Shown here in pieces: positions 27,324 through 37,463 of a stretch of DNA of 38,592 nucleotides; positions within the stretch are counted from its first letter, which is position 1, and each line of letters starts with the position of its first letter. Made by a program: the position numbers and the translations under genes. A model generated the notes under the pieces. The model ran no database searches and was not told the origin of the DNA. It worked only from the letters and a program-made list of their open reading frames with translations. This DNA comes from Bacillota bacterium (GTDB lineage: Bacteria; Bacillota; Dethiobacteria; DTU022; UBA8154), in contig JAKORA010000058.1 of assembly GCA_029778075.1 (NCBI GenBank), positions 1 through 38,592 of the forward strand, read 5' to 3'.

Positions 27324-28240
27324 AAAAACTTAATTTTCCCTTTATGAACTATAGCCGCAGCGCTTTTATCCTAACAGGGCTGATTATCTTGATTGGTATA
27401 GTATCATTATTAGTAAACGGCATGAACTGGGGCATTGACTTTACCGGAGGTACAATTTTGCACCTGCGTTTGGCCGAAGGATTCCAGATGGATGAAGTAA
27501 GAGAGGTTCTTGCTCCTTTTGAACTGCAGGGGGCCCCCTTACAGAGGGTGGGAGGCAGCGCTTCGTCAGGAAGCGAAGTCATTATCAGAACCCCGGAACT
27601 GGATGAGTCTGCCAGGCGGGAGATCATCTCCGCTTTCCAGGAACGCTGGCCGGAGATGACCCCTGAAGATGTCCTGCGGGTCGATAACGTGGGGGGAGTT
27701 ATCGGCAAGGAGTTGACGAGAGAAATGTTCCTGGCACTGCTTATCGCTGCAGCCGGGATGATTCTCTATATTACCCTGCGCTTTGAATTCAAGTTTGCCC
27801 TGGCGGCCATCCTGGCTTTGCTGCATGATGCTTTTATCGTGCTGACCGTATTTTCTCTTTTTAAGATTGAGATTAACAGCCCCTTTATCGCCGCTGTTTT
27901 AACGATTATCGGTTATTCGATCAACGACACCATTGTCATCTTTGACCGTATCAGGGAAAATCTTAAGTACCGCCAGAAAAGAACTGTTAAAGAGGTCATC
28001 AATGACAGTATCAATGAGAGCCTGGTTCGTTGTATAAACACCTCTCTTACTACCCTGGTGGTCGTTGTTTCACTTTTTATCGCTTTTAACTACTTTGTTG
28101 GAGGCATGGACCTGAAGACCTTTGCCCTGGCCCTGATAGTGGGAATCATAGCCGGGACATATTCTTCCATCTTTATTGCCAGCCCCCTCTGGTATTTATG
28201 GAGAACAGGGGACGATAAAAAACAAAAAGTGCCTGCTTAA
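27320..28240 (+). CDS. secF: Protein translocase subunit SecF
   Basis: GMNWGIDFTGGTILHLR, TIIGYSINDTIVIFDRIREN; overlaps the secD stop. Confidence 0.96.
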   Translation: MKKLNFPFMNYSRSAFILTGLIILIGIVSLLVNGMNWGIDFTGGTILHLRLAEGFQMDEVREVLAPFELQGAPLQRVGGSASSGSEVIIRTPELDESARREIISAFQERWPEMTPEDVLRVDNVGGVIGKELTREMFLALLIAAAGMILYITLRFEFKFALAAILALLHDAFIVLTVFSLFKIEINSPFIAAVLTIIGYSINDTIVIFDRIRENLKYRQKRTVKEVINDSINESLVRCINTSLTTLVVVVSLFIAFNYFVGGMDLKTFALALIVGIIAGTYSSIFIASPLWYLWRTGDDKKQKVPA

Positions 28241-28319
28241 AAGTAAAACCCTAAAAATAAAATCTGAAGGGACACCGGATGTTTATTTAAGGCCGGTCAC
28301 TCAACTTCGGATAGTTTTT

Positions 28320-28370
28320 CCACCTGACTGACTATAATGGTAATGGTAGTCTGCCAGGTGGTCTTTTTTT
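28320..28370 (+). terminator. Rho-independent terminator after secDF
   Basis: CCACCTGACTGACTATAATGGTAATGGTAGTCTGCCAGGTGG followed by TCTTTTTTT. Confidence 0.88.
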
Positions 28371-28532
28371 AGCATGGTCAATTTGCCGGAGAAAGCGATT
28401 CCCCATAAAAGAAGGAATTTATTTCTTTTATGAAGAAATACTGGGGGGTACTGGGCGGATGGGGTCCTGGAAAAGGTCTAAATCCGTAACGATAATATAG
28501 AAAAACGATAACATATAAAAGGGAAAAATATT

Positions 28533-30995
28533 ATGGATAAAGAACACGCGAAGAAGAGCTGGCAGCTGTACCCTCAGGACCCGGAAAAACGGGCTTTACT
28601 GGCCAGAGAGTTACACGTACCTTTAGCTGTAGCGCAAATTTTGCTCAACAGGGGAATAAAGAGCGTTGAAGAAGGAGAAGCATTTCTGAAGCCAAGCCTT
28701 TCCCAACTGCATTCCCCTTTTTGTATGAAGGATATGGGACGTGCCGTAGAGGTAATATGGCGCGCCATAAATACCGGACGGCGTATCGCTGTGTATGGCG
28801 ACTATGATGTTGATGGGATTACGGCGACAGCCCTTTTATGCTCTCTGCTGCAGCAGTTAGGAGCGGATGTGACCTTTTATCTTCCTGACCGCCTTCAGGA
28901 GGGATACGGTTTAAACAAAGGGGCGCTTGAGCATTTAAAAGCGCAGGGTGTCGATACTGTCGTGACGGTTGATTGCGGTATCAGTAATATGGCGGAAGCG
29001 GTTTATGCCGGCGAGCTGGGGATGGAGATTATTATTACGGATCATCATCAGCCTCACGGGATTCTGCCTGATGCTGCTGCGGTAATTAACCCCCGGAGGA
29101 CCGACTGTTCCTATCCCTTTAAAGATCTGTGCGGGGCGGGAATCGCTTTCAAGCTGGGACAAGCCCTTTTGATGAAGAAAGGCTCACCAGATATGATCTG
29201 GAGCTACCTGGATCTTGTTGCCCTGGGCACCGTGGCCGATGTGGTGCCTTTGCTCGGGGAGAACCGGGTTTTGGTGGCGGAAGGGCTCAGGCAGATCAGA
29301 GAAACGCCGCGCCCGGGAATAAAGGCTTTATGTACAGTCTCAGGTCTGAACAAAAAAAGCCTCTCCGCAGAGGATATTGCTTTTATCATTGCACCGCGCC
29401 TTAATGCGGCCGGACGCCTGGGGGATCCATCCCGCTCCTTTTACCTGCTTTTAGCAGAAGAGGAGGAAAGGGCATCCAGTTTGGCACTGGAGCTGCAGCA
29501 AGAAAATAACCGCCGCCAGTCTCTTGATCTTAAGATATTTACGGAGGCCTGTGCTCTGGCGGAAGAAATATTGGAAAAAGAAAAAACAACCTTCCTACTC
29601 CTGGCCCGGGAAGGCTGGCACCCCGGAGTCTTGGGTATCGCAGCCGGCCGTATGGCGGAACGGTATAACCGGCCGGTTATTTTAATTGCCCTGGAAGACG
29701 GGACCGGGAAGGGTTCCGGAAGAAGTGCCGGCGGTTTTGATCTGATATCCGCTTTAAAGCAGTGCAGTCCGCTTCTTTTGGGATACGGAGGACACAGCCA
29801 GGCTGCGGGTTTAACGGTAGCCGAAGAATGCATTCCTCCCCTCCGGGCGAAACTTGATCATCTGGCGGGTGAATTTTTCGGCGGGGAAGAGCCTTCGGCG
29901 GTCTGCTATGCGGATTTACAGCTTGAGCCTGAAGAGATAACCCCCGAACTGGTCAGAGCCCTGGAAGCTCTGGAACCGTTTGGTTCGGGAAATCCTCGCC
30001 CGTTTTTTTATGGACGGGAATGGTTTCCTGCCAAAATTAGAGAGGTAGGGAATCAGCAGCAGCACCTGCAGCTCGGCCTGCGAAAAAACAAGCATTATTT
30101 TCCAGGGATCAGTTTCTATGCTAAGAAAAGGCTGCCTCCGCTAACTCTTTTTCAGGCCGTAGATATAGTGTTTAGCCTCTCTCTGGAGCAGTGGAAAGGC
30201 AAGGAGAATTTACAGCTGGAGGTATATGACTGTCTGCATTGTGACGGCGAGCACAGTGGAAAAAAAATTACCGTTATCGACGCCAGAGGCTCGGAGCAAA
30301 AAGTGCTTTATCTTAAAAATCTCTTGTCTCTGGGAGAGAGAATTATTATCTTTGTGAATACCGTGGCACGCAGGCAGTATCTGCAAAAAATTTTTGCCGG
30401 CAGGCCGGAAATATTCTTCAGCCACCAGGGCAGCTTTCCTACGGGAATGAATTGCATCCCGAAACATCTAATTTTCTATGACCTGCCGCTGGGCGGGTCA
30501 AGGCTTAAGGAACTCTTTACCCGGCTTTCCCGTCTCATGGGGGATAAAGAAGGATATCATGTACATTTATTATATAACAGTTGTGATTTCCTGGAAAATT
30601 TGAAGCTGCTGCGGGCAACGGTGCCAGCTTTTTGTTCTCTGGAACAGATTTATTTTTTCCTGCAGGAACTGGCAGTAAATGGAAATATTTCTCTTGATGC
30701 CGTTTATAGCAAGCTGGTGCGGATGCTCCCTTTTGCCGCAACTAAATACCTTTTGCAGAAAAGCATTGAGTTGCTACAGGAGGCTGCATACCTGGAATTA
30801 CGCGGTCAGGAAATTCTTTTAACCCAGAGGAGCAGCGATTATTGTTCCTTTTTAAAGAATATCGCCGGTAGCAAGAGCTTTAGGAAAGAAAGGGAAAGAT
30901 GGGAACAGGCGCTCTCCTACCAGCACTTTTTACTGGCGGCGTCCCGGAAAGAAATACTTAGCTCATTAAACGACTTTACTACCAGGATTACATAA
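28533..30995 (+). CDS. recJ: Single-stranded-DNA-specific exonuclease RecJ
   Basis: VYGDYDVDGITATALL, VDCGISN, ITDHHQP, NPRRTDCSYPFKDLCGAGIAFKL, GGHSQAAG; 820 aa with long C-terminal extension. Confidence 0.96.
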   Translation: MDKEHAKKSWQLYPQDPEKRALLARELHVPLAVAQILLNRGIKSVEEGEAFLKPSLSQLHSPFCMKDMGRAVEVIWRAINTGRRIAVYGDYDVDGITATALLCSLLQQLGADVTFYLPDRLQEGYGLNKGALEHLKAQGVDTVVTVDCGISNMAEAVYAGELGMEIIITDHHQPHGILPDAAAVINPRRTDCSYPFKDLCGAGIAFKLGQALLMKKGSPDMIWSYLDLVALGTVADVVPLLGENRVLVAEGLRQIRETPRPGIKALCTVSGLNKKSLSAEDIAFIIAPRLNAAGRLGDPSRSFYLLLAEEEERASSLALELQQENNRRQSLDLKIFTEACALAEEILEKEKTTFLLLAREGWHPGVLGIAAGRMAERYNRPVILIALEDGTGKGSGRSAGGFDLISALKQCSPLLLGYGGHSQAAGLTVAEECIPPLRAKLDHLAGEFFGGEEPSAVCYADLQLEPEEITPELVRALEALEPFGSGNPRPFFYGREWFPAKIREVGNQQQHLQLGLRKNKHYFPGISFYAKKRLPPLTLFQAVDIVFSLSLEQWKGKENLQLEVYDCLHCDGEHSGKKITVIDARGSEQKVLYLKNLLSLGERIIIFVNTVARRQYLQKIFAGRPEIFFSHQGSFPTGMNCIPKHLIFYDLPLGGSRLKELFTRLSRLMGDKEGYHVHLLYNSCDFLENLKLLRATVPAFCSLEQIYFFLQELAVNGNISLDAVYSKLVRMLPFAATKYLLQKSIELLQEAAYLELRGQEILLTQRSSDYCSFLKNIAGSKSFRKERERWEQALSYQHFLLAASRKEILSSLNDFTTRIT

Positions 30996-31123
30996 TTTAT
31001 ACTATAATAAACAGGGTATATGGAATCCTGCCCTTAAATGATAAGATAATTGCATTTACTCCATATTCAAACCTGACTGCAGTCATAGTCACCTCCGACT
31101 TCCTAGCCAGCAGGGGTGTAAAA

Positions 31124-33334
31124 ATGAGTCTCCAAATCTTAAAGAGGCGTTTCAGCAAATACAACGATAAAAAAGAAGACTGGGCGCTTATCCGCAAGGC
31201 CTACCAGTTTGCCCTTAAAGCACATGCCGGTCAGAAAAGGGTTTCCGGGGAATCCTATATTACCCACCCACTGGGTGTAGCTTATATCCTCGCTGATCTG
31301 GAGTTGGACCTGGTTACCATTGTGACCGGATTGCTTCACGATGTGCTCGAAGACACACCTGTAACCTACGAGGAGCTGGAGAACGAGTTCGGTGAAGAGG
31401 TGGCTTCCCTGGTAGATGGGGTAACGAAGTTGAGCCGGATGGAGTTTCGCTCCAAGGAAGAGCACCAGGCGGAAACATGGCGCAAAATGTTTGTAGCCAT
31501 GGCCCGGGACATCAGGGTAATCCTTATCAAATTGGCCGACAGAACCCACAATATGCGCACGCTTCGCTATCTCAACAGCGATAAGCAGAGGGAAATTTCC
31601 CAGGAAACGCTGGAGATTTATGCTCCCCTTGCTCACCGGTTGGGAATTCACAAGATTAAATGGGAGCTGGAAGATCTGGCTTTCCGTTACTTGAACAAGC
31701 ATGAATATTACTATCTAGTCGATAAGCTTTCCAAAAAACGCAAGGAAAGGGAAGAATTTATCAGCAGAATGAGCGAAATACTCCGGGAAAAAATAAGGGA
31801 AGCCGGGATTGAGGCCGAAATAAGCGGACGTCCCAAGCATATTTACAGTATTTACAACAAGATGAAACACCAGGGCAAAGAGTTTAATGAAATATATGAC
31901 CTGACTGCCCTGCGCATTATCGTAGACAGCGTAAGGGACTGTTACGCAGCACTCGGTATTGTTCATACCCTCTGGCGCCCTATTCCCGGCCATTTTAATG
32001 ATTACATTGCCGTGCCCAAGCCAAATATGTATCAATCACTTCATACCACGGTAGTCTGTGCCGAGAATGAACTGCTGGAGGTGCAGATCCGTACCAAGGA
32101 GATGCATCGTACGGCAGAATACGGTATTGCTGCACACTGGAAATACAAGGAAGGAGTTAAGGATGACAAGGAATTTGAGGAAAAACTTTCCTGGTTAAGG
32201 CAGTTGCTGGAGTGGCAGCAGGATTTAAAAGATGCACATGAATTCATGGAGCATTTGAAAATAGATCTTTTTTCGGATGAGGTTTTTGTTTTTACGCCAC
32301 GCGGTGACGTTATTGATCTTCCTGCCGGTTCCATCTCCCTGGATTTTGCCTACAGGATCCACACGGATATTGGCAATCACTGCGTAGGTGCCAAGGTAAA
32401 CGGGCGCATTGTTCCGCTGGAGTATAAATTGCAAACAGGGGATATTGTAGAAATTATTACCAGCAAGCAAGGAACCCCCAGTCGGGACTGGTTAAAATTT
32501 GTTAAAAGTTCGCAGGCCAAAAGTAAAATAAGGGCCTGGTTCAAGAAAGAAAGGCGCGAGGAAAATATCGCCAAAGGGAAGGAGACTCTGGAAAGGGAAA
32601 TTCGCAGACTGCGCCTGGAACCTCATCTGCTGCTGAAAGAGCAACTCCTGGAGGAGGTGGGGGCAAGATTTAACCTCCTTTCAGCGGATGATGTCTATGC
32701 CGCCGTAGGTTACGGAGGCGTTTCCCCACAACAGATTATTACCAAACTGCAGGATGAATACCGGAAAAAATATGGGGAAGAAAAAAAACCGCCTCCACCG
32801 GTGGAGCTGAAACCCTGGAAAGGCGCGGCTATGGCCGCAAAGGGTGTTAAGGTCCAGGGCATCGACAACCTGCTGGTTCGTTTTTCCAAGTGTTGTAATC
32901 CATTGCCAGGAGACGATATTATCGGCTTTACAACAAGGGGAAGAGGATTATCCATACATCGCGTTGACTGTCCCAATATTATAAGGTCCTCGGCTGAAAA
33001 AGAGCGCTACCTGCAGGTTTTTTGGGAAGCGGACGGCGATGCATCCTATCCGGTGGAAATTGAAGTTACGGGAATGGATCGCCCCAATTTCCTTGCGGAT
33101 GTCATGTATGCCGTAAGCGAGAGCAAAATAAATATTACTGCCGTAAATGGGCGCACGAGCAAAAACAAGATTGCGGTTGTGCATCTTACTTTTGTGGTAA
33201 AAGACCTGGAGCACCTGGAATATATCATGAACAAGATCAAAAAAGTAAAAGATGTCTTTTCAGTAAAACGTTATGTTGGGGGACACTCAGTCCAGGAGAA
33301 GAAAGTGCGACAAGTATCACATAAGGGCGGGTGA
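31124..33334 (+). CDS. relA: RelA/SpoT family (p)ppGpp synthetase/hydrolase
   Basis: HD domain ([26 protein letters not shown]), synthetase domain ([20 protein letters not shown]), TGS and C-terminal ACT-like regions. Confidence 0.97.
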   Translation: MSLQILKRRFSKYNDKKEDWALIRKAYQFALKAHAGQKRVSGESYITHPLGVAYILADLELDLVTIVTGLLHDVLEDTPVTYEELENEFGEEVASLVDGVTKLSRMEFRSKEEHQAETWRKMFVAMARDIRVILIKLADRTHNMRTLRYLNSDKQREISQETLEIYAPLAHRLGIHKIKWELEDLAFRYLNKHEYYYLVDKLSKKRKEREEFISRMSEILREKIREAGIEAEISGRPKHIYSIYNKMKHQGKEFNEIYDLTALRIIVDSVRDCYAALGIVHTLWRPIPGHFNDYIAVPKPNMYQSLHTTVVCAENELLEVQIRTKEMHRTAEYGIAAHWKYKEGVKDDKEFEEKLSWLRQLLEWQQDLKDAHEFMEHLKIDLFSDEVFVFTPRGDVIDLPAGSISLDFAYRIHTDIGNHCVGAKVNGRIVPLEYKLQTGDIVEIITSKQGTPSRDWLKFVKSSQAKSKIRAWFKKERREENIAKGKETLEREIRRLRLEPHLLLKEQLLEEVGARFNLLSADDVYAAVGYGGVSPQQIITKLQDEYRKKYGEEKKPPPPVELKPWKGAAMAAKGVKVQGIDNLLVRFSKCCNPLPGDDIIGFTTRGRGLSIHRVDCPNIIRSSAEKERYLQVFWEADGDASYPVEIEVTGMDRPNFLADVMYAVSESKINITAVNGRTSKNKIAVVHLTFVVKDLEHLEYIMNKIKKVKDVFSVKRYVGGHSVQEKKVRQVSHKGG

Positions 33335-33338
33335 GAAG

Positions 33339-33788
33339 TTGCGAGCAGTTGTCCAGAGAGCGGGAAAGTCACTGGTGGAAGTGGATGGAGCAGTGGTCGG
33401 CGAAATTAACAGGGGACTGGTTGTTTTTGCCGGCATAGGCGAGGATGATGGAGAGGAGGATTGCCGGTATCTTGCCGATAAAATCGCCGGCCTGCGTATT
33501 TTTGAAGATGAAACGGGCAAAATGAACCTTTCCCTGGAAGAAGCCGGAGGAGAGGTTTTATGTATCTCTCAGTTCACTCTTTACGGAGATTGCCGCAAGG
33601 GACGGCGTCCTAGCTTTATTAACGCCGCTTCTCCGGAAAAGGCGGTTTATCTTTATGAAAAACTGTGCAGCCTGCTGGCAGACAAAGGCCTGAAGGTAGC
33701 GAGAGGTAAATTTCAGGCTAAAATGAGAGTAAAGGTCGATAATGACGGGCCGGTAACCATTCTTCTGGACAGCAGGAAGCTCTTTTAA
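33339..33788 (+). CDS. dtd: D-aminoacyl-tRNA deacylase
   Basis: TTG start after [63 protein letters not shown]. Confidence 0.96.
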   Translation: MRAVVQRAGKSLVEVDGAVVGEINRGLVVFAGIGEDDGEEDCRYLADKIAGLRIFEDETGKMNLSLEEAGGEVLCISQFTLYGDCRKGRRPSFINAASPEKAVYLYEKLCSLLADKGLKVARGKFQAKMRVKVDNDGPVTILLDSRKLF

Positions 33789-33797
33789 ATATGAAAA

Positions 33798-33918
33798 TAG
33801 GGGTGGCGAAGTTTGGTGCTCGCTTCAAGGTTCGCTTGAGGCAGGTTTTGCAGCTCAGCTCGGGCTCTCGATTGGCCTTCCCGGCAGAGCTCACTTCCAT
33901 GTTCGCGCTGCCGGCGGC
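33798..33918. repeat. Direct repeat copy 1 (~121 bp)
   Basis: TAGGGGTGGCGAAGTTTGGTGCTCGCTTCAAGG...GTTCGCGCTGCCGGCGGC; matches 34036-34157 with one 1-nt indel and about 4 substitutions. Confidence 0.95.
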
Positions 33919-34035
33919 AGACGTCCTATGAAAATGGAGCAGCGCTTTGCTGTAGGCGGAGCTCCGGGTTCCGCTCGTAAAGTTCTACGGCTTGCTCAGG
34001 CCTCCGACGACCTACCCGGCCAATTCGCATTAAAG

Positions 34036-34157
34036 TAGGGGTGGCGTAAGGTTGGTGCTCGCTTCAGGGTTCGCTTGAGGCAGGTTTTGCAGCTCAGCTC
34101 AGGCTTTCGATTGGCCTTCCCGGCAGAGCTCACTTCCATGTTCGCGCTGCCGGCGGC
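34036..34157. repeat. Direct repeat copy 2 (~122 bp)
   Basis: TAGGGGTGGCGTAAGGTTGGTGCTCGCTTCAGGG...GTTCGCGCTGCCGGCGGC; second copy of 33798-33918, ending 8 nt from the amidase stop codon. Confidence 0.95.
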
Positions 34158-34165
34158 GGTGGAGC

Positions 34166-35917
34166 TTATTGGTTGAGGTTGTAGTAGCGGAGTACGGCGC
34201 GATAAAGGGCTTCAGCTGCCAGTTTAAGGCAGTGATCGGAGGCCAGGATCGTCTCATCCACGGCATTGCTGAGAAAGGCCAGCTCTACCAGGGCAGCAGG
34301 CATACTTGTTTCTCTGAGAACATGAAAGGGTGCCTTTTTTACTCCCAGGTTGGGTAGTTTAAGCACGGCAGAGACCTCTTGCTGGATGAGAGAAGCAAGA
34401 TAAAGACTCTGCGGGGATGTTTTTTTGTTTTGATAATAATAAGTTTCCGTCCCTGAAGCATACTTGTTGTTCAGGCTGGCATTGGCATGGATGCTGATGA
34501 ACAGGTCGGCCTTGGCTTTTTCTGCGAGGGCTGCTCTTTCTGCCAGGGTCAGATAGGTGTCATTTTTACGCGTCATTACCACGTTAAAACCCCTGGCACG
34601 CAGCAATTCTTCCAGGTATAAAGAAACTGTCAGATTGACATTTTTTTCTTTTAAACCGCTGACGCCGGTTGCTCCTTTATCTTCCCCACCGTGCCCGGGA
34701 TCGATGACAACAGTGATATTTTGGGATTGGGTTACATCGTAAGCTTTAGCGCTGGAGTTTCCTCTTGATACTATATTAATCGGGGTGGTATACTCACTGC
34801 TGACCCATCCGTACTGTCCTGTTGGGGTGCGGACATAATACCAGCCGTTCTGTTCCTGCTGAATGAGAAGATGGTTTCCGCAAAAAACCCGGCCCGTTTG
34901 AGTATAGTCCAGCCCCGGGCCGGAGCGTACCCTTAAAACATCCGCGGTTACGGCGGCAAGGCGAATAAAAGGATCAGTCCCCTTATTTTCGCTATTCTTA
35001 TCCTCCTCCAGCTTTTGGGTACACCATCCGGCTACCCACCCCTGCCTACCGTCCGGAAGCTCCACCTGCAGCCAATCCTCATTTGTTTTATCCAGGACAG
35101 TAAGAACCATATCTTTGGTAAGTTCCTCAAGAGGTGTGCTGTTTAGCTGCGGCTGTTCCCTCAGGGGTAGATGTGTTGAGGTGACAATCACATTGTAGGG
35201 GAACTGCTCCTCTTCTTCCGCGGATGTTAGCTGCTGATGCGTGGCGGAAGGTGGGGTTTCACTGGCCGCATTAATATCCGGTATTTGCGGTTCAGTACCG
35301 GCTGCTTGAGGTGCAAAAGAGGTGTACTCGTGGTAAATCCAACCGCTTGTTTCATCGGCCAGCCTTACTAAAACCCAGTCGCCTTCATGAAAATATACAG
35401 TAACGGTGTCGTGTAGGTGGAGCTGGTTGATCCGCTGGTAATTTAAACCGGCTCCCAGCCTGACATTAAGCAGGTTGACTGTTACAGTAGCTTTTTCTCC
35501 GATAACAGGAGGTAGCTTGTCCGCCAGGCTGGAGGTAAAACCCGTGTATTTACCGTCCACCCAACCTGTAGTGCCGTCTTTGAGCCTCACCAGAAGCCAT
35601 TCTTTTTCCTGGAACAGCACTTCCAGCGGAGTGCCGGAGGGAAGTCCCTGTATCCGGGTGTAAGAGGTTGAAGGGCCGGTACGGAGATTGAGCAAATTTA
35701 CTTGCACCTCCGTATGAACAGGGCTGCTTACAACTCCGGCTACTGATGAAGTCGCCGGGATCAATAATAATATAAAGATTACTGTCCATATTAAGCTGAG
35801 GAGAAAAAGTTTCCTGTAAGGGGTGCGAACTTTTTTAGGGAAGGTCATACCCTTTAACCGTGTTCCAGGTAAGGAAATACTTAATGAACTGTCATCTGAT
35901 TTAATCGCGTTGGTCAC
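34166..35917 (-). CDS. N-acetylmuramoyl-L-alanine amidase (amidase_3) with multiple SH3b domains
   Basis: N-terminal TM/signal; four SH3b-like repeats (LNLRTGPSTSYTRIQ, LNVRLGAGLNYQRI, LPLREQPQLNSTPL, LRVRSGPGLDYTQTG); VVIDPGHGGEDKGATGVSGLKEKNVNLTVSLYLEELL...DLFISIHANAS...ALVELAFLSN. Confidence 0.95.
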   Translation of the reverse strand: MTNAIKSDDSSLSISLPGTRLKGMTFPKKVRTPYRKLFLLSLIWTVIFILLLIPATSSVAGVVSSPVHTEVQVNLLNLRTGPSTSYTRIQGLPSGTPLEVLFQEKEWLLVRLKDGTTGWVDGKYTGFTSSLADKLPPVIGEKATVTVNLLNVRLGAGLNYQRINQLHLHDTVTVYFHEGDWVLVRLADETSGWIYHEYTSFAPQAAGTEPQIPDINAASETPPSATHQQLTSAEEEEQFPYNVIVTSTHLPLREQPQLNSTPLEELTKDMVLTVLDKTNEDWLQVELPDGRQGWVAGWCTQKLEEDKNSENKGTDPFIRLAAVTADVLRVRSGPGLDYTQTGRVFCGNHLLIQQEQNGWYYVRTPTGQYGWVSSEYTTPINIVSRGNSSAKAYDVTQSQNITVVIDPGHGGEDKGATGVSGLKEKNVNLTVSLYLEELLRARGFNVVMTRKNDTYLTLAERAALAEKAKADLFISIHANASLNNKYASGTETYYYQNKKTSPQSLYLASLIQQEVSAVLKLPNLGVKKAPFHVLRETSMPAALVELAFLSNAVDETILASDHCLKLAAEALYRAVLRYYNLNQ

Positions 35918-36079
35918 TACATGCCCTCCCAGAAAAACCGCCGGGTTTTAACTTTTTTAACCTCGGCTGCTAATTTAGACAAGTTTTGCTAAAATTTTAC
36001 CATATAATTGTTTTTTTGTATAGGAGGTAATTAATACCAGTTTAAAAATAGGCATTACTTTTATACACGGAAAGTTAAG

Positions 36080-36109
36080 TTGACAAGGGAGTTCCCGTTA
36101 GGCTAAAAT
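36080..36109 (+). promoter_or_regulatory. Putative promoter of hisS-aspS
   Basis: TTGACA (36080-36085), 18 nt spacer, TAAAAT (36104-36109). Confidence 0.6.
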
Positions 36110-36174
36110 CATTACGTGGTTAATTTATTTTCTTTTCCAGCTATTGAGCAGCGATAGGAAAGGGGTGTGATTAA

Positions 36175-37437
36175 ATGAGCATTAAAGCGCCTCGTGGGAC
36201 AAGGGATATACTTCCTTTGGAAGTCCAGAAATGGTATATTCTGGAAGATGCCTTTAAGAAGATGTGTAGCATTTACAACATGCACGAAATCCGCACCCCG
36301 CTCTTTGAAGAAACGGAGCTTTTTGTGCGCAGCGTGGGAGAGGAAAGCGACGTTGTGAACAAGGAGATGTATAACTTTAAGGACAGGGGAGGCAGGGAAC
36401 TGGCTTTAAGACCTGAGGGAACTGCCGGAGTCGTGCGGGCTTATATTGAACACGGCCTGTATAATATGCCGCAGCCAGTAAAGCTTTTTTATTATGGGCC
36501 CATGTTTCGTTATGACAGGCCCCAGGCAGGCAGGCAAAGGCAGTTCTACCAGATGGGAATAGAGATTTTCGGTACAAGGGAGCCAATCGCCGATGTAGAA
36601 GTAGTTAAATTTACCGCAGATTTTTTTTCCAGCCTTGGCTTTAGAAATTTAAAATTGCATATTAACAGCGTTGGGTGCCCCCAGTGCAGGTTTCCTTACC
36701 AGGATGCCCTGAAGGAGTTTGCCCGGGGAAAGCTTTCTATGCTGTGTGCAGACTGTCAGAGAAGAGCGCTGCTTAATCCCTTGCGTCTTTTGGATTGCAA
36801 GGAGGAGGGCTGCAGGGAGCTGATGAAAGATGCCCCACAATTGGAGAGCTATCTCTGTCAAGACTGCCGTGATCATTTTAAAGGAGTATTGGAGTTGTTA
36901 AATGTCTTAAATGTGCCTTACTATGTAGATCCTTACATGGTCAGAGGGCTGGATTATTATACCAATACTACTTTTGAATTTATCTCCGAGGATATTGGTG
37001 CCCAGGGCTCACTGGGCGGAGGAGGGCGTTATGACAATCTGGTGGAGATATGCGGCGGTCCCGCTGTTCCCGGTGTAGGGCTGGCAATGGGTGTGGAAAG
37101 GATAGCCCTGGCGATGGAAAAAGAGCAATTATGGCCGGAGGAGAGCGAGCCGGAGGGCGTTTTTATGGCCGTACAGGGTTCCGGATTAAAGGAAGAAGCG
37201 CTTTCTATGCTTTACTCGCTCCGTAACAAAGGTTTAAGGGCGGATACCGATTTCTTAAACCGCAGCTTGAAAGCGCAGATGAAATTTGCCAACCGGAACG
37301 GCTTCCGTTATGTAATTATTTTTGGAGAGGAAGAGAAGCTAAAAAAGCAAATTAAACTCAGGGATATGCTTAAAGGAGAACAGTTGGAGCTTTCTTTTGC
37401 CGAAGCCCTGGATATTCTAGTAAAGGAAAGGAGTTAA
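36175..37437 (+). CDS. hisS: Histidine--tRNA ligase
   Basis: KAPRGTRDILP, LALRPEGTAGVVRAYIEH, YGPMFRYDRPQAGRQRQFYQMGIEIFG, VRGLDYYTNTTFEF, GGGGRYDNL. Confidence 0.97.
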   Translation: MSIKAPRGTRDILPLEVQKWYILEDAFKKMCSIYNMHEIRTPLFEETELFVRSVGEESDVVNKEMYNFKDRGGRELALRPEGTAGVVRAYIEHGLYNMPQPVKLFYYGPMFRYDRPQAGRQRQFYQMGIEIFGTREPIADVEVVKFTADFFSSLGFRNLKLHINSVGCPQCRFPYQDALKEFARGKLSMLCADCQRRALLNPLRLLDCKEEGCRELMKDAPQLESYLCQDCRDHFKGVLELLNVLNVPYYVDPYMVRGLDYYTNTTFEFISEDIGAQGSLGGGGRYDNLVEICGGPAVPGVGLAMGVERIALAMEKEQLWPEESEPEGVFMAVQGSGLKEEALSMLYSLRNKGLRADTDFLNRSLKAQMKFANRNGFRYVIIFGEEEKLKKQIKLRDMLKGEQLELSFAEALDILVKERS

Positions 37438-37463
37438 AGCCCTCTTGGGGCTGGAAATCATTT

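Noticed and set aside
33718-33900. 60-aa - strand ORF MEVSSAGKANREPELSCKTCLKRTLKRAPNF... within repeat copy 1
   Set aside because: Copy 2 has a frame-shifting 1-nt indel and an amino-acid-changing substitution, giving a different C-terminus; no evidence of coding constraint, although the shared part could be revisited if many copies exist.
35941-36174. T-box leader upstream of hisS
   Set aside because: No AGGGTGGNACCGCG-type T-box sequence or associated terminator was seen; only an ordinary promoter.
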